From assembly GCF_017168195.1 (NCBI RefSeq), contig NZ_JADNYL010000002.1:744001-808000 (forward strand): DNA of 64,000 nucleotides, read 5' to 3'. Origin of the DNA: Thalassotalea sp. G2M2-11. Lineage in GTDB: Bacteria > Pseudomonadota > Gammaproteobacteria > Enterobacterales > Alteromonadaceae. Below are positions 8,963 to 17,220 of this stretch, in pieces; the first letter of the stretch is position 1; every line of letters begins with the position of its first letter. Under the pieces are notes generated by a model that was not told the origin of the DNA, made no database searches, and worked only from the letters and a program-made list of their open reading frames with translations. The translations under genes were made by a program, and so were the position numbers.

Positions 8963-9687
8963 ATACAATACTCTCTTAGCACTTCTGCAGCTTGCTTAAA
9001 ACTCTCTGGCGTACCTATATCGATAAATAGTCCCAATTCCACCTTAAAATAATGCAATCGATTTAACTGAGGGATCAAAAAATCTTGCTCAATACTTCCG
9101 CAGTTATACTGATGAAACTCACTCACTGTATCGGCAGAAAAATAATAAACACCAGCATTTATCCAACCTTTGGAACTATTTCCTTCATCTTTCTCAATAA
9201 ACTGCGCCACAAACTCATCATTTTTAAATTTAACCTGACCAAATCTCGCAACATTTGGTACTTCAACGACACCTATTCCCATATCACTTTGTCGTTTCTG
9301 CATGGTGGTAACAAATCGAGTTAAATCAACATCAATAAATGTATCGCCATTAATAACAATGCATTCTCCTGTAGAAGTTTGTGATAGCGTGTAGTTTAAA
9401 CCGCCAAGCGTCCCCTTTGGTGAAGGCTCAATAACAGTGTCAATATCAAGACATAATTCTCTAGCTAACCGCTTAATCGTTGGTAAAACTAATTCAGCCT
9501 TGTAACCCAAAGAAAAAATCACTCGATTCATACCTTGCTGCTTGAGCCATTTAAGCAATATCTCAACAAAAGGAATATCATTAATCGGTGCCATAATTTT
9601 AGGTTTATCAGCAACAACAGAGCGCAATCTTGTACCTAGCCCCCCCGCTAATACAACCACGGGTAAAGGATTATTATTAGTCATCAT
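8959..9687 (-). CDS. hddC: Sugar-1-phosphate nucleotidyltransferase, HddC-like
   Basis: This 242-residue NTP_transferase carries the signature VVLAGGLGTRLRS followed by KPKIMAPI near 11-32, and a second metal/sugar-site region with INGDTFIDVD and GWINAGVYYF. Small members of this group paired with a HddA-type kinase make GDP-D-glycero-D-manno-heptose. The start overlaps the upstream radical SAM stop (TAATG) and the stop overlaps the kinase start (ATGA), so the set is tightly coupled. The nucleotide used cannot be decided from sequence alone. Confidence 0.75.
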   Translation of the reverse strand: MMTNNNPLPVVVLAGGLGTRLRSVVADKPKIMAPINDIPFVEILLKWLKQQGMNRVIFSLGYKAELVLPTIKRLARELCLDIDTVIEPSPKGTLGGLNYTLSQTSTGECIVINGDTFIDVDLTRFVTTMQKRQSDMGIGVVEVPNVARFGQVKFKNDEFVAQFIEKDEGNSSKGWINAGVYYFSADTVSEFHQYNCGSIEQDFLIPQLNRLHYFKVELGLFIDIGTPESFKQAAEVLREYCI

Positions 9688-11174
9688 TAAGGCTCAACAT
9701 CGACAATATCACGACACAAGCGAGCCCCACTCATTTTTTCAATATGCGTTCGAGTGTCCTTGCCAAATTTTTGCTCTATGAAGTTTAGATAATTTTCATT
9801 TTCAAAGTATTCATGAAAAGCATCATCTCTAAATTTAAGTACAGTAGCAGCAGACTCAAACTCTGTCGCCAATGGCAAACAGTCTTTACTATGCTGAGAA
9901 TAGCCACTCCATTCTTTGGGTAATTCAATATTGTTTTGAATTGCATCGCGATACAGTTTTGACCCCGGATAGGCCATTGCGGAATAAAAATTGGCAAAAT
10001 CACAATTAAGATTTTTTGCCAAATCTAATGTTGCTCTCATCGTGGTTAGTGAATCATTAGGTAAACCAAATATATAATTACCAATCACGTTAATATCAGC
10101 AGCTTGAATATCATGAACAATATTGACGATATCCTCGCTATTAAGTGATTTTTTTGCACCATCGCGCACGGTTTCATCTGCAGATTCAATACCTAACGCT
10201 AGCCAACGAATACCAGCTTTACGCATTAATGCTAGGGTATCTTTCCTTACAGTATCTACGCGTGCATACGCCCAGATATTTAGCTCTGACGCATAAGGTT
10301 TCTCAGCTAATAATTGACAAATTTTTAAATAGTGATTTTTTTTCAGCACAAACATTTCATCAACTATTTTGAACGTTTTTACGTTATAATTTCTGACTAA
10401 CACATCTATTTCATCAACTACTACTTGTGGGCTTCGACAACGATAGTTACTTTCATGAAATGGCGCGTTAATACAACAAAACACACATTTATATGGGCAA
10501 CCAAGCGTTGTGTAAATCGAAGCATATGGCATGCGTTTATCCATTTCACCAAAGCATTGCCAATTGTGAGCACGGTAACTTTTCATTGGCAGCATATGCC
10601 AAACGTTACCATGTAGCTCATTATCCAAATCCGTAATTAACGGCGGATTGGGATTGTTAATGATTTGACCAAATTCATCCTGCCAAACAAGTCCTTGAAC
10701 TTCACGTAGCGAACTATTGTTTTTAAGTGCCTGAATTAACTGTGCACAAGTTTCAGGACCTTCACCTGAACAAGCGAAATCAATAGGCTCTTCTTTTAAC
10801 GTGCGCTCAGGTAACGCCGCAACATGGCCACCAACAATAACAATTTGACTATCAAGCTTTTGTTGCTTAAATTCCTGTGCCAAAACTCTTGCTGCTACCA
10901 TAGATTGCGTTGACGCTGAAGGTTGGTGACCATAAACAACAAGCACGATTAAGCGAGGAGAAGCACCTTTAACCCTTTCTACAACTTCTTGTTCATCTAA
11001 TCCTAACGCTTCAGTATCTAAAATATCCGTGCTGAATCCTTTATCGATAAGATAGCCAGTAATTAACCTCGCCCACATAGGTGGTTCAATCGCAGTCAGT
11101 TCATCACCTAATGATTGGTAAATACGTTTTCTACCACCGGGATTGATCACCAATACATCTAACGCATCTGACAT
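9687..11174 (-). CDS. B12-binding radical SAM protein
   Basis: The 495-residue protein has an N-terminal cobalamin-binding Rossmann-like domain (about 1-150, with VLVINPGG, VVYGHQPSAST and IVIVGGHVAALPE) and a radical SAM domain whose cluster motif is Cys226-x3-Cys230-x2-Cys233 in GCPYKCVFCC. Such enzymes often perform methylations at unactivated carbons or C-C rearrangements; the substrate here is unknown. It lies between a fused E1-type enzyme and heptose-activation genes with TAATG overlaps on both sides, so it probably modifies a sugar or acyl precursor of the same glycan. Confidence 0.85.
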   Translation of the reverse strand: MSDALDVLVINPGGRKRIYQSLGDELTAIEPPMWARLITGYLIDKGFSTDILDTEALGLDEQEVVERVKGASPRLIVLVVYGHQPSASTQSMVAARVLAQEFKQQKLDSQIVIVGGHVAALPERTLKEEPIDFACSGEGPETCAQLIQALKNNSSLREVQGLVWQDEFGQIINNPNPPLITDLDNELHGNVWHMLPMKSYRAHNWQCFGEMDKRMPYASIYTTLGCPYKCVFCCINAPFHESNYRCRSPQVVVDEIDVLVRNYNVKTFKIVDEMFVLKKNHYLKICQLLAEKPYASELNIWAYARVDTVRKDTLALMRKAGIRWLALGIESADETVRDGAKKSLNSEDIVNIVHDIQAADINVIGNYIFGLPNDSLTTMRATLDLAKNLNCDFANFYSAMAYPGSKLYRDAIQNNIELPKEWSGYSQHSKDCLPLATEFESAATVLKFRDDAFHEYFENENYLNFIEQKFGKDTRTHIEKMSGARLCRDIVDVEP

Positions 11175-13201
11175 TAAAATGGTCCTTTAAATTGTTTTTG
11201 ATAGGCAAGTTCAGCATCCTTAGGGTTAGGCTGCCAAGACAAAGCTTTGCTTTTATCAATTAACGACAGAGCTGCTTGAGCTATACTCACAGGGTTTGGA
11301 TAAAACCCAGCTTCTAGACTTGGTGTTGTTGGGCAGGTTGTTGCAGCAAAGCCTAATCGCTTAACTTTTATCGGCTTATCGATTTGTTCGCAGACATCAG
11401 CCACAATTTCTGACGATGCACCACAATTTAACCAACCATTATCCACCACCAGTAACTTTTCAGTCTGCTGAACAGATTGAATAACCGGCTGCATATCTAA
11501 AGGAGCTAAGGTTATTGGATCAATAACGGTAACCTCATACCCTTCTTTACTCAGTAACTCTGCAGCTCGTAATGATTCGATCACCATATTAGAAATTGCA
11601 ACAATCGTTAAATGCTTGCCTTGTTTAACAACTTTAGATTTACCAATTTTAACTTGATAGGGGATTTGAGGCACATCAGACTCGGTATTAAATAACAGTC
11701 GATGCTCCATAAAAAGAACAGGATTAGCATCGTTGACCGCCGCAAGTAATAAACCTTTCGCATCATAAGCATTCGATGGTGCAACTACTTTCAGCCCAGG
11801 GATATGCATAAACAAACTATGTAAGGCTTGCGAATGCTGCGCACCTTGTCCCCATGACTTCCCAATAATACAGCGCACCACTAATGGCACTTTAACCTCA
11901 GCACCATACATATAATGAGCTTTAGCAGCAATGTTGATTAATTGGTTCATACACAGCAGTAAAAAATCCATGCGGATATGAATATGGATAGGCTTCATGC
12001 CTGACATAGCTGCGCCAATTGCAACTCCAGTCATAGCATCTTCTGATAATGGAGTGGTAAATACGCGGTGCGCGCCATATTTATCCACTAACCCCTTGGT
12101 AGTTCCTTGAATACCAAGGTGATCATCAATATCCAGTCCCATTAAAAAGGTTTTATCATCTATAGCTAACGCGGTGTCTTGCCCTTGATTAAGTGCCTGT
12201 GCATAGGTAAGCAAATCACTCGTAGCAGAAGAAGGACTTTCAACCAATTCACTTTCTCCACCTGTTGCAAAGACAAAATCATGTAATTCACTTACATCAG
12301 GAAAAGCGCTTTGTTCAGCAAATTTAAATGCTTGTTCCACTCTTTCATTTGCCTGTTGATGAATTTGTGCTATTACTTCTGCAGATATTTTTTGAGATAA
12401 AATATTTAAAGGATCATTTTCCAGCCACCATTTTGCATCCTGCTCTGAACGATAACCTTGATCAAAATCGGTATTAGGACCAACATGCTGATACCAACGA
12501 TAGCAATCAACTTCAATTAACGCAGGTTTTTGCTGTTGTCGTACCTGATTAACAACAGTATTAGCAAGATCGAAAAGTGACAATACATCACCATCTTTAT
12601 GTTTAAATATATCAACACCAAAACCCTGTACTCGGTTTTGTAAATTACTATCCGCCCAACGCTTTTCTACTGGTTCATGTATGGCAAAATGGTTATTTTC
12701 AACCACAAAAACAATCGGTAGTTGGTGCAGTCCTGAAAAATTTAAGCTTTCATAAAAGCAACCTTCTTCTGTTGCACCATCACCTAAGAAACACACCACA
12801 ACATTATCCGTTTGCTGTAATTTTTGACTTAATGCGTAACCAGTTGCAACAGGTACGCCTGTGCCAACAACGGCAGATGTACCAATAACGTTAACTTCAC
12901 TACCAACAAGGTGCATGGAGCCACCACGCCCCTTTGCACAACCAGATGATTTACCATACATTTCAGCAATCAGTTTTTTAGGGCAGCCTCCTTTTGCTAA
13001 GTATGCAGCATGCCCTCGATAAGTCGCAGCGACGTAGTCTGTCGCTCGAAGTGCTTGGCATAGTGCTACACTGACGAATTCTTGACCTATTGATAAGTGC
13101 ACAGGGCTCTTTATTTTGTCTGAAGGATAAACTTCTGCAACTTTTAGCTCTAATTGACGAATAAAATATAACGATTCATACAACTCTTCAATTTTCTTCA
13201 T
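11174..13201 (-). CDS. Thiamine-diphosphate dehydrogenase E1, alpha and beta fused
   Basis: This 675-residue protein joins a full E1-alpha half (about 1-310; thiamine site LGDGATEEG near 139-147 and ENN near 168-170; heterotetramer-type GRGGSMH) to a full E1-beta half (about 340-650; TPLSEDAMTGVAIGAA, GQGAQHSQALHS). E1 enzymes decarboxylate 2-oxoacids and pass the acyl group to a lipoyl E2. No E2 or E3 gene is nearby, so here it may feed an acyl or aldehyde unit into glycan synthesis; that is inference. Start: ATG at 13201 is preceded by GAGG. It heads the minus-strand set E1, radical SAM, hddC, hddA. Confidence 0.85.
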   Translation of the reverse strand: MKKIEELYESLYFIRQLELKVAEVYPSDKIKSPVHLSIGQEFVSVALCQALRATDYVAATYRGHAAYLAKGGCPKKLIAEMYGKSSGCAKGRGGSMHLVGSEVNVIGTSAVVGTGVPVATGYALSQKLQQTDNVVVCFLGDGATEEGCFYESLNFSGLHQLPIVFVVENNHFAIHEPVEKRWADSNLQNRVQGFGVDIFKHKDGDVLSLFDLANTVVNQVRQQQKPALIEVDCYRWYQHVGPNTDFDQGYRSEQDAKWWLENDPLNILSQKISAEVIAQIHQQANERVEQAFKFAEQSAFPDVSELHDFVFATGGESELVESPSSATSDLLTYAQALNQGQDTALAIDDKTFLMGLDIDDHLGIQGTTKGLVDKYGAHRVFTTPLSEDAMTGVAIGAAMSGMKPIHIHIRMDFLLLCMNQLINIAAKAHYMYGAEVKVPLVVRCIIGKSWGQGAQHSQALHSLFMHIPGLKVVAPSNAYDAKGLLLAAVNDANPVLFMEHRLLFNTESDVPQIPYQVKIGKSKVVKQGKHLTIVAISNMVIESLRAAELLSKEGYEVTVIDPITLAPLDMQPVIQSVQQTEKLLVVDNGWLNCGASSEIVADVCEQIDKPIKVKRLGFAATTCPTTPSLEAGFYPNPVSIAQAALSLIDKSKALSWQPNPKDAELAYQKQFKGPF

Positions 13202-13410
13202 CCATACCTCTATCCAGCAAGTGGCTTATATTTTTTAGAAAGACATTATCAACCATCAATTTCTGACCTTAACCACATTTGAGTTACTCTCGATATAGCT
13301 ATCTCAAGTGTCAGTTATTTTTATTATACTTAACAGACAAATAATAAGATAAGGATACCTACTTTTAAAGTAATACCTCAATGTATAAATATTATGTTTA
13401 CCCATTATTA

Positions 13411-13557
13411 TTAAGCATTACAATATATGCCTGTTAACCAATCCAACACAAATTGAGGCCAATTCCCCACTGAATCAAATAATGAGGAAGTATTCAATTG
13501 CTACTTTAGCTCCAACTGTTTTTTAATGCGTAGAAACAATTTATTGACACTAAAAAA
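13411..13557 (-). pseudogene. Possible remnant of a decayed coding sequence
   Basis: One minus-strand frame reads like protein: NKLFLRIKKQLELK, then a TAG (13501-13503), then SSLFDSVGNWPQFVLDWLTG and a TAA at 13411-13413. No start codon or ribosome site is evident. The amino-acid texture and the position between a sigma54-like site and the E1 operon suggest the tail of a lost glycan gene, but a chance frame of this size cannot be excluded. Confidence 0.2.
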
Positions 13558-13585
13558 TTAAAACGGTAAAAACATTTTAAATATA

Positions 13586-13601
13586 AGCAATTAACATTCC
13601 A
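13586..13601 (-). promoter_or_regulatory. Possible sigma54 promoter toward the E1 operon
   Basis: Minus strand TGGAAT-GTTAA-TTGCT keeps the GG-N10-GC spacing, but the -24 box lacks the consensus C. It lies about 385 bases before the E1 start, a long leader, and 32 bases from the plus-strand sigma54 site. Confidence 0.35.
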
Positions 13602-13633
13602 CATCTCCATAGTCTATATAGCAACCAGTACTT

Positions 13634-13649
13634 TGGCATGCTACCTGCT
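13634..13649 (+). promoter_or_regulatory. Sigma54 promoter of the sulfotransferase operon
   Basis: TGGCAT-GCTAC-CTGCT with exact GG-N10-GC spacing lies about 95 bases upstream of the first plus-strand gene. It matches the other flagellar sigma54 sites in the window and places this operon in the RpoN/Flr regulon. Confidence 0.7.
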
Positions 13650-13671
13650 TGTGATTTGAGAGAATTCACTT

Positions 13672-13700
13672 CCTCTTCATTTAAAAGCATGCTGAAGAGG
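13672..13700 (+). other. Leader hairpin before the sulfotransferase operon
   Basis: CCTCTTCA and TGAAGAGG form a perfect 8-bp stem with a 13-base loop, inside the predicted 5' leader (start near 13660) and about 40 bases before the start codon. It could be a stability or regulatory element. Confidence 0.4.
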
Positions 13701-13742
13701 TAAATTTCAAGTATTTACAATAAATATAAGGCGTGAATTGTT

Positions 13743-15401
13743 ATGTACGAAAATACACTGGTCGTAGGCATACCAAGAAGTGGATATGCATTAACAAATA
13801 CTATAATAAAAAAGATACTCAATTATGCTCAAAAAGGGGCTACAAACTCTGAAAAATTTTCATTTATCCACAGAATCGAGCCTATCTTAAGTGAATATTT
13901 ATACCATCAATATTCTACAGTTTTTAAAAAACACAATGTGGCCACTAACTTACTCGTTAATGGTGAGTTTAAACGAATTATGGGGGGGCCTCAGTGGCTT
14001 GCTGACGGAAAAAATTGCTTTGGTGTCAGAAAGTATTTTGGTTTGAAAGATATAGGTGATATTTTACTCACTCATAATTTTCATCCCGCTTTATTTAACT
14101 ATTACTCTCATGTTCATTCCCATGAAAACCCTAAGATTTGGATTGAAAATTCAAAATTCAATCACTACCTGAAAATAACCACGTTAAGAAACCCCGCAGG
14201 CATTCTCAATTCATCTGTTCATTCATTAAATGCGCTAACTAGCGAGTACATTCAAAAATACCTACCTAGAGAAAATGAGACAGTCTTACGAGAACAAGTC
14301 GCAATTAATAAACTATCTGACTTAGGGGTAATTGAGGGATTAATCGACTTTCAATTAAATTATTTTAACAATTTACTCTCTGTGCAAGGTGCTTATCACA
14401 CAGTGTATTGGGAAAATATTATTGAACAGCCGATACAATCGATATTAGAAATAGCCAATTTATTAACGATCAATATACCAAACCAGGTAGCTAAGAACAT
14501 TTGGGCCTCAATGGATCACAGAAATACTTTTATTAGTCATAAACATAATTTTAGAGAAAACAAAGGAATTGTCGGAGATTGGAACAACTGTCTCACAAAT
14601 GAACATATTGAATTATTAAAAAGCAAAGGATTCGATCAAATAGCCATGAAATTGGGCTATCCTGAATATCAGTATTTTGATGAAAGTCAGTATTCCACAT
14701 TTCAAAAACAGGTATCGGATAATTTAAAATCAAACTATATACCACCAATAATAGATGAAAACTTAAGAACCTTTTCCTTTAATAAATCTAACATTGATGA
14801 TAGTAATTTCGGTTTTAAAAAATACTTAGGTAATCATGCCTCGATCACTCGTTTTGCTTGCCCTGATCAATATAATACCTTAGCAAAAGATTTGCTTGAA
14901 ACGTCTGAATTTGCAACTGAAAAGGTAAATAAAATATTAACTACAATTGATAATACATCAAAAGCAGATGATGCGTTTACGCAATGCAAAGAATCGCTTA
15001 AAGCACTCGCAATAGAAATAGGAAAAGAATCAACATATATAACGGCAGAACATTTAACCCAAGACTTTTATCAGCAAAATGCCCTCCGCTTAATCCAACT
15101 TGCTTTAGCTCATCAACCTATTGCAATATGGGGAATATCAAAAGATTTTGATAACTTGGTTAACGCTAATATTAAACAAATGACCAACTTAATAAAAAAT
15201 GGACATATTCAACTATTTGACCTGCTCGAAGCTCAGAATATTATTTGGGGAGCAAAGGTTAAGTCATCCACAGCGTTAGCACAATTCAATGGCAAAATAA
15301 TATTAACACCTTCCGCTATTTCTGTGAGAAACAGTATGAAAAGTATAGCTAAACAACAAGGTTTTATTGAAAAAGTGGTTGATATCTATGAGAACAATTA
15401 A
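13743..15401 (+). CDS. Sulfotransferase-domain protein with C-terminal Rossmann-like domain
   Basis: Residues about 1-310 look like a PAPS-dependent sulfotransferase: a 5'-phosphosulfate loop GIPRSGYALTNT at 9-20, a 3'-phosphate site LRNPAGILNSSVHS near 148-161, and the late motif FRENKGIVGDWNNCLT. The C-terminal part (about 460-550) is Rossmann-like, with PIAIWGISKDFDNLV and KIILTPSAISVRNSM, similar in style to the N-terminal domain of the glycosyltransferase at 17215-18540. The expected role is transfer of sulfate to a sugar or protein hydroxyl; the acceptor is unknown. It is the first gene of a three-gene sigma54 operon, AT-rich relative to the flagellar genes. Function is inferred from motifs only. 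Confidence 0.65.
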   Translation: MYENTLVVGIPRSGYALTNTIIKKILNYAQKGATNSEKFSFIHRIEPILSEYLYHQYSTVFKKHNVATNLLVNGEFKRIMGGPQWLADGKNCFGVRKYFGLKDIGDILLTHNFHPALFNYYSHVHSHENPKIWIENSKFNHYLKITTLRNPAGILNSSVHSLNALTSEYIQKYLPRENETVLREQVAINKLSDLGVIEGLIDFQLNYFNNLLSVQGAYHTVYWENIIEQPIQSILEIANLLTINIPNQVAKNIWASMDHRNTFISHKHNFRENKGIVGDWNNCLTNEHIELLKSKGFDQIAMKLGYPEYQYFDESQYSTFQKQVSDNLKSNYIPPIIDENLRTFSFNKSNIDDSNFGFKKYLGNHASITRFACPDQYNTLAKDLLETSEFATEKVNKILTTIDNTSKADDAFTQCKESLKALAIEIGKESTYITAEHLTQDFYQQNALRLIQLALAHQPIAIWGISKDFDNLVNANIKQMTNLIKNGHIQLFDLLEAQNIIWGAKVKSSTALAQFNGKIILTPSAISVRNSMKSIAKQQGFIEKVVDIYENN

Positions 15402-16281
15402 TAACTGGGCTGTTACTTCTTACGGTTACTCTGCCTCTCGTTGGCTTAGTTATGTATTGGCTTCAAACCATGATGTGTACGTAGCCCATGGCACTTATGC
15501 TTTTGACTCTATTGTTACTGGAGATTATTTTAAGGAGAAAGAACTAGCAAAAAATAAAGTAGAGAACTTAGATGCTTTAACGAAGGGGAGGGAACTGATC
15601 GCACAAATAAAATCAAGCTCATTGACCGACTTATATAGTCACTATCATGAACTTTACCCTGATTATAAAAGTTATGGCAATGTACATAGCTATGTATGCA
15701 GAGAGCTATTTTATAAAAAAGATTATGAGGTAGTTAAACCCAGCACCTTTCACTTAATGAGAGACCCCATATGCTTTATAGAAAGTCATAGTTCAGGTGT
15801 TATTTCAGCAGAAAAGACAACTGAACTTAAAGAGGCTTATCAAAAATTCTTTACCTTATTTATTGAAAGGTTCCCAGAAATAGTGGCTTGTAACTGGTTT
15901 GATAGAAATAGTCTTGAACAAAAAGCATTCTTACTAAGCGTTTATACTTTGCACAATATTGCCCAAGATGAAATTAGATATGGACCTCAAATGCAAACAA
16001 TACACATGGAGAAAGCAATAAGTAATATTCAATACCTTAGAGATACATGTGAAGCCATCACACTACATGAATATGATATAAATACTTTACAAACCTATGT
16101 AGATGGGGGGGCTGTGAACAACCATAGAAACAAGAATAATAGTATCAACAGTCATAAAATATTTGCAAATTGGAAAGCTTGGCAACATCAAGCCTTTGAC
16201 TTTATTATAGAGCAGAAAAATTATGCTCAGTGCTTCCATAAAATGGGATATAAATGGAAAGCAGATGTTACTACTTTCTAA
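15388..16281 (+). CDS. Second sulfotransferase-like protein
   Basis: The 297-residue protein begins with NWAVTSYGYSASRWLSYVL, a good match to the PAPS 5'-phosphosulfate loop, and has FHLMRDPICFIESHSSGVI near 125-143, fitting the 3'-phosphate-binding RDP-x-S pattern. It ends with a W-x-D-F-I-x-MGYKW tail as seen in many sulfotransferases. ATG at 15388 is chosen over an upstream TTG; it overlaps the previous gene by 14 bases, suggesting coupled translation. Two different sulfotransferase-like proteins in tandem imply two acceptors or a heteromer. Acceptors are unknown. Confidence 0.6.
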   Translation: MRTINNWAVTSYGYSASRWLSYVLASNHDVYVAHGTYAFDSIVTGDYFKEKELAKNKVENLDALTKGRELIAQIKSSSLTDLYSHYHELYPDYKSYGNVHSYVCRELFYKKDYEVVKPSTFHLMRDPICFIESHSSGVISAEKTTELKEAYQKFFTLFIERFPEIVACNWFDRNSLEQKAFLLSVYTLHNIAQDEIRYGPQMQTIHMEKAISNIQYLRDTCEAITLHEYDINTLQTYVDGGAVNNHRNKNNSINSHKIFANWKAWQHQAFDFIIEQKNYAQCFHKMGYKWKADVTTF

Positions 16282-16302
16282 AAGATGTTAAGGTTAAATT
16301 AT

Positions 16303-17220
16303 ATGAAAAAAAAAATTTGCTGGGTATATGGAAATCACTGGAATTTTGGCATAGTGGTAGCTGACACGCTACGTATGTTTCATAGCGCGTGCCTTGAACT
16401 TGGCCTCAATTCTTCTATCGAAAAAGAATTATCCCCTAATGCGCATAATATTTTACTTGAAAACTTTAACCATGATTATCGAAAAAAACTTGAAGCTTTC
16501 TCACAAGAAGGAGGTGAGTTCTCAATCATTGCAACTGAGCTATTAAATGAAGATAGCTTTAACAATACCTCAAATAATACCAATGATAACACTCAATATG
16601 GTAAAAACGACTATTGGTTAGAACGATTCGACAACTTTTTGAAAGTTGAAAGGTTAGCAAAATCAGTATTTCACCTTAACCCCAGCCAAGCCCTATTATT
16701 TAGTAAACTACTAAAAAGAAAAGTAACATTTATCCCGCACGGGTATGTGGATGGTTTTTCATCGGTACGGCACAGAAATAGCACAGATAAAGATATTGAT
16801 ATACTTTTTACTGGCTCACTAACTCCGTATAGAGAATCGATAATAAATCAACTATCCCCTACTAAATGTAATGTGTATATAGCAGATGTATTAACAGCAA
16901 GTTTTCATCGAGACGACTTGGTTGCCCGAGCAAAGGTCTGCTTAAATATAAAACAGGATGCCGATTGGAATGTTTTTTCAAATTCAAGAGGCCATTATCA
17001 TATTTCAAACCAATCTTTCTTATTGACGGAAGAATGCTCTGACGCTTGCCCCATTATAAATTATGTTGAAATTGCACAGATAGACATCATTCAAGAAGCA
17101 TTAAATACTTTAGAAACAAATAGTTGGCTAGAAAAATCATATAATTCACTACAAGCATTTAAAGAAGAACAACGCCTCAGCCTCATTGCTCAAGAATTGC
17201 TTATCAACTTAAGCCTATAA
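16303..17220 (+). CDS. Glycosyltransferase-like protein
   Basis: The 305-residue product starts KKKICWVYGNHWNFGIVVADTL and has a GT-B-like second half with VTFIPHGYVDGFSSV and DIDILFTGSLTPYRESII, typical of CgeB/group-1-like transferases. A polar Asn/Thr-rich stretch near 85-100 separates the halves. ATG at 16303 follows AAGG by 9 bases; an ATG at 16285 is possible but lacks a ribosome site. It ends the sigma54-driven plus-strand set and its last bases overlap the convergent gene by 6. Donor and acceptor are unknown. Confidence 0.55.
   Translation: MKKKICWVYGNHWNFGIVVADTLRMFHSACLELGLNSSIEKELSPNAHNILLENFNHDYRKKLEAFSQEGGEFSIIATELLNEDSFNNTSNNTNDNTQYGKNDYWLERFDNFLKVERLAKSVFHLNPSQALLFSKLLKRKVTFIPHGYVDGFSSVRHRNSTDKDIDILFTGSLTPYRESIINQLSPTKCNVYIADVLTASFHRDDLVARAKVCLNIKQDADWNVFSNSRGHYHISNQSFLLTEECSDACPIINYVEIAQIDIIQEALNTLETNSWLEKSYNSLQAFKEEQRLSLIAQELLINLSL

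Larger units (their letters stand above)
13202..13742. other. 541-bp divergent intergenic region
   Basis: This AT-rich gap separates the minus-strand E1 operon from the plus-strand sulfotransferase operon. It contains two back-to-back sigma54-like sites, a leader hairpin on the plus-strand side and a possible decayed reading frame on the minus strand, each listed separately. Nothing recognisable was seen in 13202-13410. Confidence 0.6.
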
